Positions 1 through 8,604 are shown, numbered from the stretch's first letter. The stretch: DNA of 64,000 bases from Methylotenera_A sp031422335 (GCA_031422335.1 JANOQW010000008.1:1-64000); one strand, 5' to 3'. Notes: generated by a model from the letters alone, not told the origin. Program-made: numbers and translations.

Positions 1-57
1 TGTAAGGCTGTGAATGTTGATTATGCTTGGTTTTTAAAGATATAAACCTACGATTGC

Positions 58-81
58 ATATGTCATTAAATATGTCATTAA
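58..81. repeat. 12-bp tandem direct repeat
   Basis: The 12-mer ATATGTCATTAA occurs twice with no spacer (58-69 and 70-81) in the non-coding stretch upstream of thrS. It is too short and A+T-rich to assign a role; it could be a replication-slippage duplication or part of an upstream regulatory region cut by the window edge. No gene was seen in 1-272. Confidence 0.5.
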
Positions 82-90
82 GATAGCAGG

Positions 91-149
91 CCTGCAAGTC
101 AATATCCATGATGATTCCATGCATGCTCATTAACCCTCGTGGCTGCAGG
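91..149 (+). repeat. degenerate copy of the dispersed palindromic repeat
   Basis: Positions 93-110 match the core of the repeat found near 4318, 38791, 40379 and 48160 (TGCAAG, one changed base, then CAATATCCATG). The right arm is not adjacent: a GGCTGCAGG arm lies at 141-149, so the copy seems to carry about 20 extra bases in its loop or has decayed. A perfect GCAGGCCTGC palindrome overlaps its left edge (86-95). Confidence 0.45.
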
Positions 150-230
150 CGTTGCAAATGTGAGCTTGCTTAATTAAAAATAACCATCTGTGTTAAAATT
201 CAGTCAATTTAGTGCTTGTTAGCAAAAATT

Positions 231-248
231 AAGCCGCTTGCGGCTTTT
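231..248 (+). terminator. hairpin plus T-run before thrS (terminator or attenuator)
   Basis: AAGCCGC (231-237) pairs with GCGGCTT (240-246), followed by TTTT. It ends about 25 bases before the thrS start. It may terminate whatever lies to the left of the window or act as an attenuator in the thrS leader. A TAAAAT box at 194-199 could be a -10 element, but the only -35-like TTGCTT is too far away (22-base spacer), so the promoter is not assigned. Confidence 0.45.
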
Positions 249-272
249 ATTATTTAAAGTTTTTGAGGATTT

Positions 273-2180
273 ATGCCAATTATTCGCTTACCAGATGGTT
301 CACAACGTAGCTTTAATGCGCCTGTTAGCGTGGCTGATGTGGCCATTAACATTGGCGCTGGTCTTGCAAAAGCTGCACTTGCTGGCAAGGTCAACGGTAA
401 AATCGTCGATACCAGTTATGTGATTGAGCAAGATAGCGATTTGGCGATTATTACCGATAAATCTGACGAAGGCTTAGACGTTATTCGCCATTCAACCGCG
501 CACTTATTAGCTTATGCGGTAAAAGAGCTATTCCCCGATTGCCAAGTGACGATTGGCCCTGTGATTGAAAACGGTTTTTATTATGATTTTTCGTACAAGC
601 GTGCTTTTACGCCAGAAGATTTAATCACCATTGAAAAGAAAATGGTGGAACTGGCTAAAAAAGATGAGCCAGTAACACGACAAGTATTGCCGCGCGATGA
701 AGCCGTGGCGTATTTCAAAAGTATCAACGAGCATTACAAAGCAGAAATCATCGCTTCAATTCCTGCAAATGAGGATGTTTCACTGTATTCTGAAGGCGCG
801 TTTACCGACCTGTGTCGCGGCCCGCATGTGCCTAATACTGGCAAACTCAAAGCGTTTAAGTTGATGAAGCTAGCAGGTGCTTATTGGCGTGGCGATAGTA
901 ACAACGAGATGTTACAGCGTGTATATGGGACGGCTTGGCGCAACAAGGAAGAATTAGATGCGTATTTATTTCAGCTAGAAGAAGCAGAAAAGCGTGATCA
1001 TCGTAAACTAGGTAAGCAGCTTGATTACTTCCACATGCAAGACGATGCGCCCGGCATGGTGTTTTGGCATCCGCGTGGCTGGAGCATCTGGCAAGAGATT
1101 GAACAATACATGCGCCAGATGTTTGTGGATTATAACTACCAAGAAGTGCGCACACCGACGATTTTAGATAGAAGCCTGTGGGAGAAATCTGGCCATTGGC
1201 AAAATTATCGCGACAATATGTTCACCACCAAGTCGGAAAATCGCGATTACGCAGTGAAGCCGATGAATTGTCCAGGCCATGTGCAAATTTACAACAGCAC
1301 GCTGCATAGTTACCGCGATTTACCTTTGCGTTTGGCTGAGTTCGGTTCTTGTCATCGTAATGAACCATCTGGTGCGCTGCATGGTTTGATGCGTGTGCGC
1401 GGCTTTACCCAAGACGACGCGCATATTTTTTGTACCCCTGAGCAGGTGGAAGCGGAAGTGGCCGACTTTATCAAAATGCTTTATAAGGCCTATGGTGATT
1501 TTGGCTTTAAATATGTGCTGGTGAAACTTTCTACTCGACCTGAAAAGCGTATTGGCACCGATGCGGATTGGGACATGGCAGAAACTTCTTTGGCTAATGC
1601 ACTTAAAATCAACAACTTAGAGTTTGAGTATCAACCAGGCGAAGGCGCATTTTATGGGCCTAAAATTGAATTCACGCTAAAAGATTCGCTCGGCCGTTTG
1701 TGGCAATGCGGCACCATTCAGCTAGACCCAAATCTGCCAGAGCGCTTGGGTGCAGAGTATGTAGCAGAAGACAATTCACGCAAACGCCCAGTCATGTTGC
1801 ACCGCGCTATTGTAGGTTCGATGGAGCGTTTTATTGGTATTTTGATTGAAAACTACGCAGGCGCCATGCCGCTATGGTTGGCGCCAGTGCAAGTGATGGT
1901 GTTGAATATTTCTGAAAGTCAATCTGATTACGTGTTGCAAGTTGTTGAAACATTGAAGAAAAATGGCATCAGATGCGAATATGACTTGAGAAATGAGAAG
2001 ATTACCTATAAAATACGCGAACATTCGATGCAAAAAATGCCTTATTTGCTAGTAGCAGGTGAGCGCGAGATGCAGAATGGACATGTGGCCGTGCGTACCA
2101 GAAAAGGTGAAGACCTGGGTTCTATGCCGATTGCAGCGCTGATTGAGCGCTTAAAAGCAGAAGTTGAAACTAAGGTTTAA
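273..2180 (+). CDS. thrS: threonyl-tRNA synthetase
   Basis: Charges tRNA-Thr with threonine in the cytoplasm. The 635-residue length is that of full bacterial ThrRS. Domains in order: TGS (about 1-62), the editing domain opening with the HSTAH (HxxxH) motif at 73-77, the class II catalytic core with MNCPGH supplying the zinc cysteine, motif 2 around RNEPSGALHG, motif 3 with GSMERF, and a C-terminal anticodon-binding domain ending in a Lys/Glu-rich tail. The ATG follows GAGGAT at a normal distance. It heads the conserved thrS-infC-rpmI-rplT-pheST-ihfA cluster. Nothing is missing or unusual in the protein. Confidence 0.98.
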   Translation: MPIIRLPDGSQRSFNAPVSVADVAINIGAGLAKAALAGKVNGKIVDTSYVIEQDSDLAIITDKSDEGLDVIRHSTAHLLAYAVKELFPDCQVTIGPVIENGFYYDFSYKRAFTPEDLITIEKKMVELAKKDEPVTRQVLPRDEAVAYFKSINEHYKAEIIASIPANEDVSLYSEGAFTDLCRGPHVPNTGKLKAFKLMKLAGAYWRGDSNNEMLQRVYGTAWRNKEELDAYLFQLEEAEKRDHRKLGKQLDYFHMQDDAPGMVFWHPRGWSIWQEIEQYMRQMFVDYNYQEVRTPTILDRSLWEKSGHWQNYRDNMFTTKSENRDYAVKPMNCPGHVQIYNSTLHSYRDLPLRLAEFGSCHRNEPSGALHGLMRVRGFTQDDAHIFCTPEQVEAEVADFIKMLYKAYGDFGFKYVLVKLSTRPEKRIGTDADWDMAETSLANALKINNLEFEYQPGEGAFYGPKIEFTLKDSLGRLWQCGTIQLDPNLPERLGAEYVAEDNSRKRPVMLHRAIVGSMERFIGILIENYAGAMPLWLAPVQVMVLNISESQSDYVLQVVETLKKNGIRCEYDLRNEKITYKIREHSMQKMPYLLVAGEREMQNGHVAVRTRKGEDLGSMPIAALIERLKAEVETKV

Positions 2181-2225
2181 GCTAGTTTTTCTGTGATAGC
2201 GCGGCTTATTTTATTTTTAGAGATT

Positions 2226-2239
2226 AGGAGTCAGCAATA
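2226..2239 (+). promoter_or_regulatory. Shine-Dalgarno and ATA start codon of infC
   Basis: AGGAG at 2226-2230 is followed six bases later by ATA at 2237, in frame with the whole IF3 reading frame. Non-AUG starts (AUU in E. coli, AUA or AUC elsewhere) are the known device by which IF3 represses its own translation, because IF3 discriminates against non-canonical initiation codons. ATA is inferred as the start from the reading frame and the SD spacing. Confidence 0.8.
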
Positions 2240-2863
2240 GCACAGGATAAAGATACACGAATCAACGGCGACATTACCGCAGCCGAGGTTCGTTTGGTGG
2301 GCATAGAAGGCGAGCCGCTAGGCATAGTAAGTTTGCGTGAAGCCTTTGCAAAAGCAGAAGAAGCCGATATTGATTTGGTAGAAATTGCGCCAAATGCAGT
2401 GCCACCCGTGTGCAGGTTGATGGATTATGGTAAGTTTAAGTACGCTGAAAGTAAGCGCCAGCATGAGCAAAAACTTAAACAAAAACAAGTCGTTATTAAA
2501 GAAATTAAGTTCCGCCCAGGCACAGATGATGGTGATTACAATATTAAAGTACGTAACATTATTCGCTTTTTAGGCGATGGCGATAAAGCCAAGATTACGT
2601 TACGTTTTAGAGGCCGTGAGATTACGCACCAAGAGTTTGGCCTAGCTTTATTAAGACGTGTAGAAGCAGATTTACAAGAACATGCAGTGGTGGAGCAATT
2701 TCCTAAAATGGAAGGCCGCCAAATGGTGATGGTGCTAGCACCTAAAAAGATTGAAAAAGTAGTCGCTAAGGCGCCAAAAGCACCGAAACCTGTTGAAAGA
2801 ACAGAAGTAGCAGATAAACCTGCTGAAAAAGTAGCTGCAGTAGAAAAAGTAATAGCAGAATAA
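2237..2863 (+). CDS. infC: translation initiation factor IF-3 (ATA start)
   Basis: Binds the 30S subunit, prevents premature 50S joining and monitors the start codon. The frame opens at an ATA codon and continues AQDKDTRINGDI, the canonical IF3 N-terminus, giving 208 residues. A later TTG at 2294 would remove about 19 conserved residues, so it is not the start. The N-terminal domain is followed by the basic linker (residues about 75-95, rich in Lys and Gln) and the C-terminal 30S-binding domain with FRGREITHQEFG. The tail beyond residue 175 is an Ala/Lys/Pro/Glu-rich extension (repeats of AP-K, EK-V) typical of some betaproteobacterial IF3s and probably disordered. Located 56 bases after thrS. 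Confidence 0.96.
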   Translation: MAQDKDTRINGDITAAEVRLVGIEGEPLGIVSLREAFAKAEEADIDLVEIAPNAVPPVCRLMDYGKFKYAESKRQHEQKLKQKQVVIKEIKFRPGTDDGDYNIKVRNIIRFLGDGDKAKITLRFRGREITHQEFGLALLRRVEADLQEHAVVEQFPKMEGRQMVMVLAPKKIEKVVAKAPKAPKPVERTEVADKPAEKVAAVEKVIAE

Positions 2864-2915
2864 TTAATTAAATAATGTTCAACATTATTTAAAAATATAT
2901 ACAAAGTTTTACCCT

Positions 2916-2950
2916 GAGTGATACGGCTTAAACGGCATGCCTAAGCACTC
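2916..2950 (+). promoter_or_regulatory. structured leader of rpmI-rplT, candidate L20 control site
   Basis: Between infC and rpmI, GAGT (2916-2919) can pair with ACTC (2947-2950) and GCTTA (2926-2930) with TAAGC (2942-2946), enclosing a GGCATGCC palindrome. A separate A+T-rich hairpin (AATAATGTT 2871-2879 with AACATTATT 2881-2889) lies upstream. Ribosomal protein L20 represses rpmI-rplT through a leader structure in E. coli and in Bacillus; assigning that role here is inference from position and foldability only. Confidence 0.35.
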
Positions 2951-2975
2951 TTAATTAACCTCCAAGGAGAAAAAA

Positions 2976-3173
2976 ATGCCAAAAATGAAAACAAAGAGCA
3001 GCGCCAAAAAGCGCTTTAAGTTCTTAGGTAATGGTAAAGTGAAGCGTACACATTCACATCTGCGCCATATCTTAACTAAAAAAACAACGAAGCAAAAACG
3101 TAAATTACGCGGCACTTCTATCATCTCACCTACTGACATCAAACGCGTTCGCGCCATGATGCCAACACGCTAA
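2976..3173 (+). CDS. rpmI: 50S ribosomal protein L35
   Basis: Small basic 65-residue large-subunit protein with the L35 opening MPKMKTKSSAKKRFK and the internal lysine/arginine-rich segment KKTTKQKRKLRG. Length equals the family norm. AAGGAG at 2964-2969 is ideally placed before the ATG. Ten bases separate it from rplT, so the two are one transcript, as in nearly all bacteria. Confidence 0.98.
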   Translation: MPKMKTKSSAKKRFKFLGNGKVKRTHSHLRHILTKKTTKQKRKLRGTSIISPTDIKRVRAMMPTR

Positions 3174-3183
3174 GGAGACCGAT

Positions 3184-3543
3184 ATGCCAAGAATGAAACG
3201 TGGTGTCATTGCTCGCGCAAGACACAAAAAAGTATTAAAAGCCGCTAAAGGTTATCGCGGTCGTCGTAAAAACGTTTATCGCGTTGCCAAACAGGCGGTA
3301 ATGAAAGCCGGTCAATACGCTTACCGTGATCGCCGTCAGAAAAAACGTCAATTTCGTACATTATGGATTGCGCGTATTAATGCGGGCGCACGTGAATTAG
3401 GTTTAACTTATAGCCGCTTTATGAATGGTTTGAAAAAAGCTTCAATTGAGTTGGATCGTAAAGTGTTAGCTGATATGGCGGTGTTTGATAAAGCAGCATT
3501 TGCTAAATTAGTTGAAACAGCAAAAGCGGGCTTAGCAGCTTAA
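3184..3543 (+). CDS. rplT: 50S ribosomal protein L20
   Basis: Large-subunit assembly protein binding 23S rRNA; 119 residues, the standard length. The family opening MPRMKRGVIARARHKKVLK, the long basic helix (residues 20-60) and the LGLTYSRFMNGL segment are all present. Preceded by GGAG ending four bases before the ATG. Followed by a strong intrinsic terminator, so transcription of the infC-rpmI-rplT unit probably ends here, ahead of pheS. Confidence 0.98.
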   Translation: MPRMKRGVIARARHKKVLKAAKGYRGRRKNVYRVAKQAVMKAGQYAYRDRRQKKRQFRTLWIARINAGARELGLTYSRFMNGLKKASIELDRKVLADMAVFDKAAFAKLVETAKAGLAA

Positions 3544-3567
3544 GTTTGATTTGATTTAGTTGTAATT

Positions 3568-3597
3568 AAAAAAAGAGGCTTCGGCCTCTTTTTTTGT
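3568..3597 (+). terminator. intrinsic terminator after rplT
   Basis: AAAAAAAGAGGC, tetraloop TTCG (3580-3583), then GCCTCTTTTTTT: a stable GC stem with the UUCG loop and a T-run. It closes the ribosomal protein operon; the A-run on its left makes it potentially bidirectional. Confidence 0.9.
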
Positions 3598-3699
3598 TCG
3601 ATGATGATGTTTTGATTTTAATAAAGAGTAGAAATGCAAATTAATCGAGGCCTTTCCCTGCTACTATTGTCTGTAATTTAAATTAAAGAAAAAATAAAC

Positions 3700-4260
3700 A
3701 TGTATTCAAAATCATCACTTATTAATTGGCTATTTTTTGATTCTGTATTTGGAGTTTTAATAATTGGTGGGTTAGTTTATTTAGTTCTAAAGAACATCAA
3801 AACTTCAAAATCCAACAGATCCTTACCTATAATTATTGCAGGCGCAATAATTTGGGTCGGAGCTTTTACTTTACCATCCATTCCCCGCTATTATTTTGAG
3901 GAAAAAGTGATGTTACAATTAAAAGGGAATAATGGAATTAAAATAGTTGAAAAAGTTAATTCTCGCGAACTAGCTGAGCCACTAACTTGGTTTTATGCGC
4001 CTGTTAAATCAATTATCGCAATAATGCCAGGCGAAATATTAAATCCTGGATTTCATATGTACATTTTTGACTTCAAAGCGGCCCCCATCGTCGCTTTTGT
4101 GGATGCAGATTGTAAAAATAATGAACTTTCTGTGGCCAAGCCAGATAGGGAAGGTATTTTACGAGTAATTACTAACACGCCTGTGAAAATGTCAGAGAAA
4201 GAAGTGCTTTGGTTTTGTAAGTTTGATTGGAGCAAAGAAAAAATAGTAGTAAATCAATAA
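3700..4260 (+). CDS. hypothetical membrane protein in the rplT-pheS gap
   Basis: A 186-residue protein not recognised. Two hydrophobic segments (residues about 9-31, and 43-61) are followed by a soluble beta-rich region of about 120 residues that would lie on the far side of the membrane; it has two cysteines in the distal half (DADCKNN, WFCKF). Codon use is noticeably more A+T-rich than in rplT or pheS (many AAA, AAT, ATA, TTA). The SD is weak (AAAGAAAA). It interrupts the otherwise conserved rplT-pheS order and lies between the rplT terminator and a palindromic repeat, which suggests an inserted accessory gene. Coding is supported by an uninterrupted frame and a plausible membrane topology, not by homology. 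Confidence 0.65.
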   Translation: MYSKSSLINWLFFDSVFGVLIIGGLVYLVLKNIKTSKSNRSLPIIIAGAIIWVGAFTLPSIPRYYFEEKVMLQLKGNNGIKIVEKVNSRELAEPLTWFYAPVKSIIAIMPGEILNPGFHMYIFDFKAAPIVAFVDADCKNNELSVAKPDREGILRVITNTPVKMSEKEVLWFCKFDWSKEKIVVNQ

Positions 4261-4316
4261 TGAAATAATTATGACAGACCATACATAATTCCATCTGTAA
4301 TCATTATTAAACACCT

Positions 4317-4350
4317 GCTCTGCAAGCCAATATTCATGCGCCTTGCAGGG
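4317..4350 (+). repeat. dispersed palindromic repeat, copy in front of pheS
   Basis: Left arm CTCTGCAAG (4318-4326), loop close to the family loop (AATATTCATGC, one change from AATATCCATGC) and right arm CTTGCAGGG (4342-4350). It lies between the orphan membrane gene and pheS, in the same orientation as the copies at 38791 and 48160. It may terminate the upstream gene or serve as a protein or RNA recognition site. Confidence 0.75.
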
Positions 4351-4410
4351 TATCACTTTTTTCTCGTATTGCTCACTGCCCAATAACGCCACTTTAAGTT
4401 AAAATGGCGC

Positions 4411-5412
4411 ATGGCCAATTTAGAACACTTAATCGCAGAGTCGCAAGCCGATTTTGCTGCATGCACAGACATGCCCGCACTAGAAAACGCAAAAGCAAAA
4501 TACCTTGGTAAAACTGGCGCGCTGACCGATGCCTTAAAGGGTTTAGGCAAGCTGAGTAACGAAGAGCGCCCAGCCGCAGGCGCAGCCATTAACGTAGTGA
4601 AGCAAGCGATTGAAGCCGCTTTAAATGCGCAGCGTGAGACGATTTTAAATGGCGCATTAGCCTTACAACTGGCGCAAGAGTCGATTGACGTAACATTGCC
4701 AGCGCGCGCGCAATCTGCAGGCGGGTTACACCCCGTAACGCTGACTTTGCAGCGTATTGAGCAACTATTTCATTCGATTGGTTTTGATGTAGCGACTGGC
4801 CCGGAGATTGAAACCGATTTTTATAATTTTACTGCGCTGAATATCCCAGAGAATCACCCAGCACGCGCCATGCACGACACGTTTTATGTTGACGACAACA
4901 ATGTATTAAGGACGCATACATCGCCCGTGCAGATTCATTACATGCAAAACGCCATGAAAGAAAAAAGTGGCCCGCCGCTGAAAATTATCGCGCCAGGCCG
5001 TGTGTATCGTGTGGATTCTGACGCCACGCATTCGCCCATGTTTCACCAAGTAGAAGGTTTGTGGGTGGATGAAAACATTAGCTTTGCCAATTTAAAAGGC
5101 GTGGTGCAAGATTTCTTACAAAAATTCTTCGAGCGAGACGATTTAACGGTCAGATTCCGCCCTTCATTTTTCCCATTCACTGAGCCTTCTGCCGAGATGG
5201 ACATGAGCTGGAACGGTGGCTGGCTAGAAATTGGCGGATGCGGCATGGTGCACCCAGAAGTGTTTAAACACGTCAATATTGATAGCGAGAAATATCGTGG
5301 CTTTGCTTTTGGTTTAGGTGTAGAGCGCTTGGCGATGTTGCGTTATGGTGTGAATGATTTGCGCCACTTTTTCAATAACGATTTGCGCTTTTTGCAGCAA
5401 TTTAATCAATAA
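4411..5412 (+). CDS. pheS: phenylalanyl-tRNA synthetase alpha subunit
   Basis: Catalytic class II subunit of the alpha2-beta2 PheRS; 333 residues, normal length. The N-terminal coiled-coil that contacts tRNA-Phe (about 1-90) is followed by the catalytic core: NHPARAMHDTFYV, motif 2 in GRVYRVDSDATHSP, and motif 3 in FAFGLGVERLAML. The ATG at 4411 lacks a clear SD; the conserved N-terminus supports it. Followed 29 bases later by pheT. Confidence 0.98.
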   Translation: MANLEHLIAESQADFAACTDMPALENAKAKYLGKTGALTDALKGLGKLSNEERPAAGAAINVVKQAIEAALNAQRETILNGALALQLAQESIDVTLPARAQSAGGLHPVTLTLQRIEQLFHSIGFDVATGPEIETDFYNFTALNIPENHPARAMHDTFYVDDNNVLRTHTSPVQIHYMQNAMKEKSGPPLKIIAPGRVYRVDSDATHSPMFHQVEGLWVDENISFANLKGVVQDFLQKFFERDDLTVRFRPSFFPFTEPSAEMDMSWNGGWLEIGGCGMVHPEVFKHVNIDSEKYRGFAFGLGVERLAMLRYGVNDLRHFFNNDLRFLQQFNQ

Positions 5413-5441
5413 ATAATTAGAACTTTTAAGTTTAAAATCCT

Positions 5442-7805
5442 ATGCAATTTTCAGAACAGTGGCTTCGCAGCTTTGTAAATCCCAGCTTAAACTCGGCCGA
5501 ATTAAGCCACGCACTTACCATGGCAGGGTTGGAGGTAGAAGACGAACAGCCAGCTGGCGCAGTTTTTAGTCATGTGGTGATTGGCGAAATTATTGAAGCT
5601 GCAAAACACCCAGATGCCGACCGTTTGCAAGTATGCAAAGTGAATATTGGCAAGCAGGTTTTAAATATAGTGTGCGGCGCACCCAATGCACGCGTAGGCA
5701 TTAAGGTGCCCTGCGCATTAGTAGGTGCGGCCTTACCAGGGATTGCCATAAAACAAGCGCAAGTGCGTGGGGTAGATTCGTTTGGTATGTTGTGCTCTAG
5801 CAAAGAGCTGGGTTTATCTGCCGAAGCCGCAGGTTTGTTAGAGCTGCCGAGTGATGCGCCAATTGGCACAGATATTCGCGAATACTTAAGCTTAAATGAC
5901 ACGCTACTGACGCTAAAATTAACGCCAAACCGTGCCGATTGCTTGAGCATTTTAGGCATTGCACGAGACGTGGCGGCGATTACCGGTGCTGCTTTACAAT
6001 TGCCTAAAACTACGCAGGCTGCAATTGCATCGCAGCGCACGATGGCGGTATTGGTGAATGCGCCTGAGGCTTGCCCAGCCTATTCTGGCCGTGCCATCGA
6101 AGGCGTCAATGCGCAAGCTAAAACGCCCGATTGGATGGTGCGGAATTTGGAACGCAGTGGAATTCGCTCAATCAGCGTGATTGTGGATATTACTAACTAT
6201 GTGCTGCTTGAGCTTGGCCAACCGATGCATGCGTTTGATTTAGCCAAATTGGGCGACCATATTGAAGTGCGTTTTGCTAAAGCTGGCGAAGTATTAAAAT
6301 TGTTAAATGACACCGAAGTAAAATTAAAAGCCGATGATTTAGTGATTGCCAGCAATAGCGGTGCAATAGCGCTAGCGGGCATTATGGGCGGTGAGGCTAC
6401 TTCTGTGACCGATGCAACCACAGATATATTTTTGGAAAGCGCGTTTTTTACACCAGACGCAATTGCTGGCAAGGCCCGCCGATTGGGCTTGAGCACAGAT
6501 TCATCCTACCGTTTTGAGCGCGGTGTGGATTTTGGCAATACTTTACACGCGATGGAACGCGCAACAGCCTTAATTTTAGAGATTTGTGGCGGTAAAGCAG
6601 GCAGTATTACGCAAGCAGTGACGATTTTGCCAGCGCGTAATACAGTGAACTTGCGTTATGCGCGTTTGTTATCTGTATTAGGCATTGATATTCCGCAAGC
6701 AACGGTGGGTGCGTTGTTGAAACAACTGGGGTTTGAGTTTACTGAAACGGCTGGCACATTTGCGGTGCAACCACCAAGCTATCGTTTTGACATTGCGCGT
6801 GAAGAGGATTTGATTGAGGAAATCGCGCGCCTGCACGGTTACGATAAAATTGAAGCGATTGCGCCAATCGCCAGCTTAAATATGTTACCTGCGCCAGAAG
6901 CCGCATGGAATAAGGCTGCCATGGCAGCTATTTTGACGCACCAAGGTTATCAAGAAGTGGTGACCTATAGTTTTGTCGATGCTAGCTGGGAATGTGATTT
7001 GATGGGTAACGACAAGCCTATTGCGCTTAAGAACCCGATTGCCAGCAATTTAAGTGTGATGCGCAGTGGTTTGTGGGGCGGGTTGCTAGATGCGCTGACT
7101 TACAACCTAAATCGCAAGCAAGAACGCGCCATGTTGTTTGAAATGGGTAGCAGTTATCACGCAGTTTCAACTGATGCAAAAACAAGCTTTATCGAAAGAC
7201 CTAAGCTGGCAGGCATATTCTACGGGGCTTGCAGCCCAGAGCAATGGGCATCGGCCACAAAAGAAGTAGATTTTTACGATGTAAAAGCGCATGTGGATGC
7301 GCTGACAAAATATCAGGCGGAATACAAAGCTGAAACGCATGTTGCGCTGCACCCAGGGCAATCGGCGCGTGTATATTTGCACGATAAACCAATTGGTTGG
7401 CTAGGGAAACTGCACCCAAAATGGCAGCAACATTATGCGCTAACTAAAAATACTTTTTTGTTTGAGCTGGAAACCGAGCCGCTATTAGCAAACCAAGTGA
7501 CCAGCTACCAAGAAGTATCTAAATTTTTGCCAATACGGCGTGATATTGCCGTGGTAGTTGATGCAGACGTACCTGTTCAGACTATTGTAAATGCAGTCAA
7601 CAAGGCTAAAATTAATTTGTTGCAAGAACTACAATTGTTTGACGTTTATCAGGGTAAAGGCGTGCCAGAAAACAAAAAAAGCCTTGCATTTCTTGTACTT
7701 ATGCAAGATACTCATAAAACGCTGTTGGATGTTGAGGCAGATAAAGTTATCGCCGATCTACTAAAATTACTACAAAAAGAGTTTGGCGCATCGTTACGCA
7801 ATTAA
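5442..7805 (+). CDS. pheT: phenylalanyl-tRNA synthetase beta subunit
   Basis: Partner of PheS, 787 residues. Domains: N-terminal tRNA-binding OB fold (HPDADRLQVCKV near residue 57), B3/B4 editing domain, B5 domain (about 400-470), class II-like core, and the C-terminal ferredoxin-like anticodon-binding domain (SKFLPIRRDIAVVVDA). Full length and intact. Co-transcribed with pheS and probably with ihfA, which begins 40 bases downstream, an arrangement conserved in proteobacteria. Confidence 0.98.
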   Translation: MQFSEQWLRSFVNPSLNSAELSHALTMAGLEVEDEQPAGAVFSHVVIGEIIEAAKHPDADRLQVCKVNIGKQVLNIVCGAPNARVGIKVPCALVGAALPGIAIKQAQVRGVDSFGMLCSSKELGLSAEAAGLLELPSDAPIGTDIREYLSLNDTLLTLKLTPNRADCLSILGIARDVAAITGAALQLPKTTQAAIASQRTMAVLVNAPEACPAYSGRAIEGVNAQAKTPDWMVRNLERSGIRSISVIVDITNYVLLELGQPMHAFDLAKLGDHIEVRFAKAGEVLKLLNDTEVKLKADDLVIASNSGAIALAGIMGGEATSVTDATTDIFLESAFFTPDAIAGKARRLGLSTDSSYRFERGVDFGNTLHAMERATALILEICGGKAGSITQAVTILPARNTVNLRYARLLSVLGIDIPQATVGALLKQLGFEFTETAGTFAVQPPSYRFDIAREEDLIEEIARLHGYDKIEAIAPIASLNMLPAPEAAWNKAAMAAILTHQGYQEVVTYSFVDASWECDLMGNDKPIALKNPIASNLSVMRSGLWGGLLDALTYNLNRKQERAMLFEMGSSYHAVSTDAKTSFIERPKLAGIFYGACSPEQWASATKEVDFYDVKAHVDALTKYQAEYKAETHVALHPGQSARVYLHDKPIGWLGKLHPKWQQHYALTKNTFLFELETEPLLANQVTSYQEVSKFLPIRRDIAVVVDADVPVQTIVNAVNKAKINLLQELQLFDVYQGKGVPENKKSLAFLVLMQDTHKTLLDVEADKVIADLLKLLQKEFGASLRN

Positions 7806-7845
7806 GCAGTAAGTTAATTAAAAAGAAATAGCTCTGGGGATTTGC

Positions 7846-8136
7846 ATGACATTAACAAAGGCTGATTTGGCCGATTTATTATTTGAGCAAGTAGGCTTAA
7901 ATAAGCGTGAAGCAAAAGATATGGTAGAAGCGTTTTTTGAGGAAGTGCGTAGCGCCTTAGAAACAGGCGATAGCGTGAAGCTTTCAGGTTTTGGCAATTT
8001 TGAATTGCGTAAAAAATCAGAGCGCCCAGGCCGCAACCCAAAAACAGGCGAAGAAATACCTATTTCTGCTCGCCGCGTGGTGACATTTCACGCTAGCCAA
8101 AAATTAAAAAGCAAAGTTGAAGAACATTACGCATAA
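7846..8136 (+). CDS. ihfA: integration host factor alpha subunit
   Basis: DNA-bending HU/IHF-family subunit, 96 residues. The beta-arm signature GFGNFELRKKSERPGRNP leads to KTGEEIPISARRVVTFHAS. The pheT-ihfA order is characteristic of ihfA. GGGGAT precedes the ATG. It forms a heterodimer with IhfB, encoded elsewhere, and would act in transcription, recombination and nucleoid structure. Confidence 0.96.
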   Translation: MTLTKADLADLLFEQVGLNKREAKDMVEAFFEEVRSALETGDSVKLSGFGNFELRKKSERPGRNPKTGEEIPISARRVVTFHASQKLKSKVEEHYA

Positions 8137-8190
8137 TTTAAGTGAATATAAGCATAATTAAAGGCTAATTATTACGATGTTAGACAATTT

Positions 8191-8604
8191 ATGTTAGATG
8201 CGTCCGCAAAAATAGCATTGCCGCCTATTCCCGCCAAGCGCTATTTCACCATTGGCGAAGTCAGTGAATTATGTGGTGTAAAGCCGCATGTGTTGCGCTA
8301 TTGGGAGCAAGAGTTTACGCAACTAAAACCTGTTAAGCGTCGTGGTAACCGCCGTTATTATCAGCACCACGAGGTATTGTTGATTCGCAAAATACGAGAA
8401 CTATTGTATGAGCAAGGCTTTACCATTAGTGGTGCTCGCAATCGTTTAGATGGTGCACAAGAGATTTCAGAACCAGTCACCACGCCACAGGCAACCAGTA
8501 ATCAAGTTGTGGTTTCCCATGCTTCTGCATCATCAAGCAATGTGTTTGATTTTATGCAGTTTAAAACTGAGCTACATGAAGTGATCCAACTATTGCGTGC
8601 TTAA
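8191..8604 (+). CDS. MerR-family regulator of the ihfA neighbourhood
   Basis: A 137-residue protein with an N-terminal MerR helix-turn-helix (YFTIGEVSELCGVKPHVLRY, wing RRGNRRYY, residues about 16-70) and a short C-terminal region without cysteine ligands, so it is unlikely to be a metal sensor. This gene follows ihfA in many beta- and gammaproteobacteria and its target is not established. It ends before a clear terminator and the tRNA-Pro gene. Confidence 0.88.
   Translation: MLDASAKIALPPIPAKRYFTIGEVSELCGVKPHVLRYWEQEFTQLKPVKRRGNRRYYQHHEVLLIRKIRELLYEQGFTISGARNRLDGAQEISEPVTTPQATSNQVVVSHASASSSNVFDFMQFKTELHEVIQLLRA

Noticed and set aside
1..272. Search for a tRNA or a gene end left of thrS
   Set aside because: No cloverleaf or conserved coding sequence was visible; only the repeats and a hairpin described above.
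856..1155. Long minus-strand frame inside thrS
   Set aside because: Antisense shadow of a conserved gene with no family resemblance and no SD.
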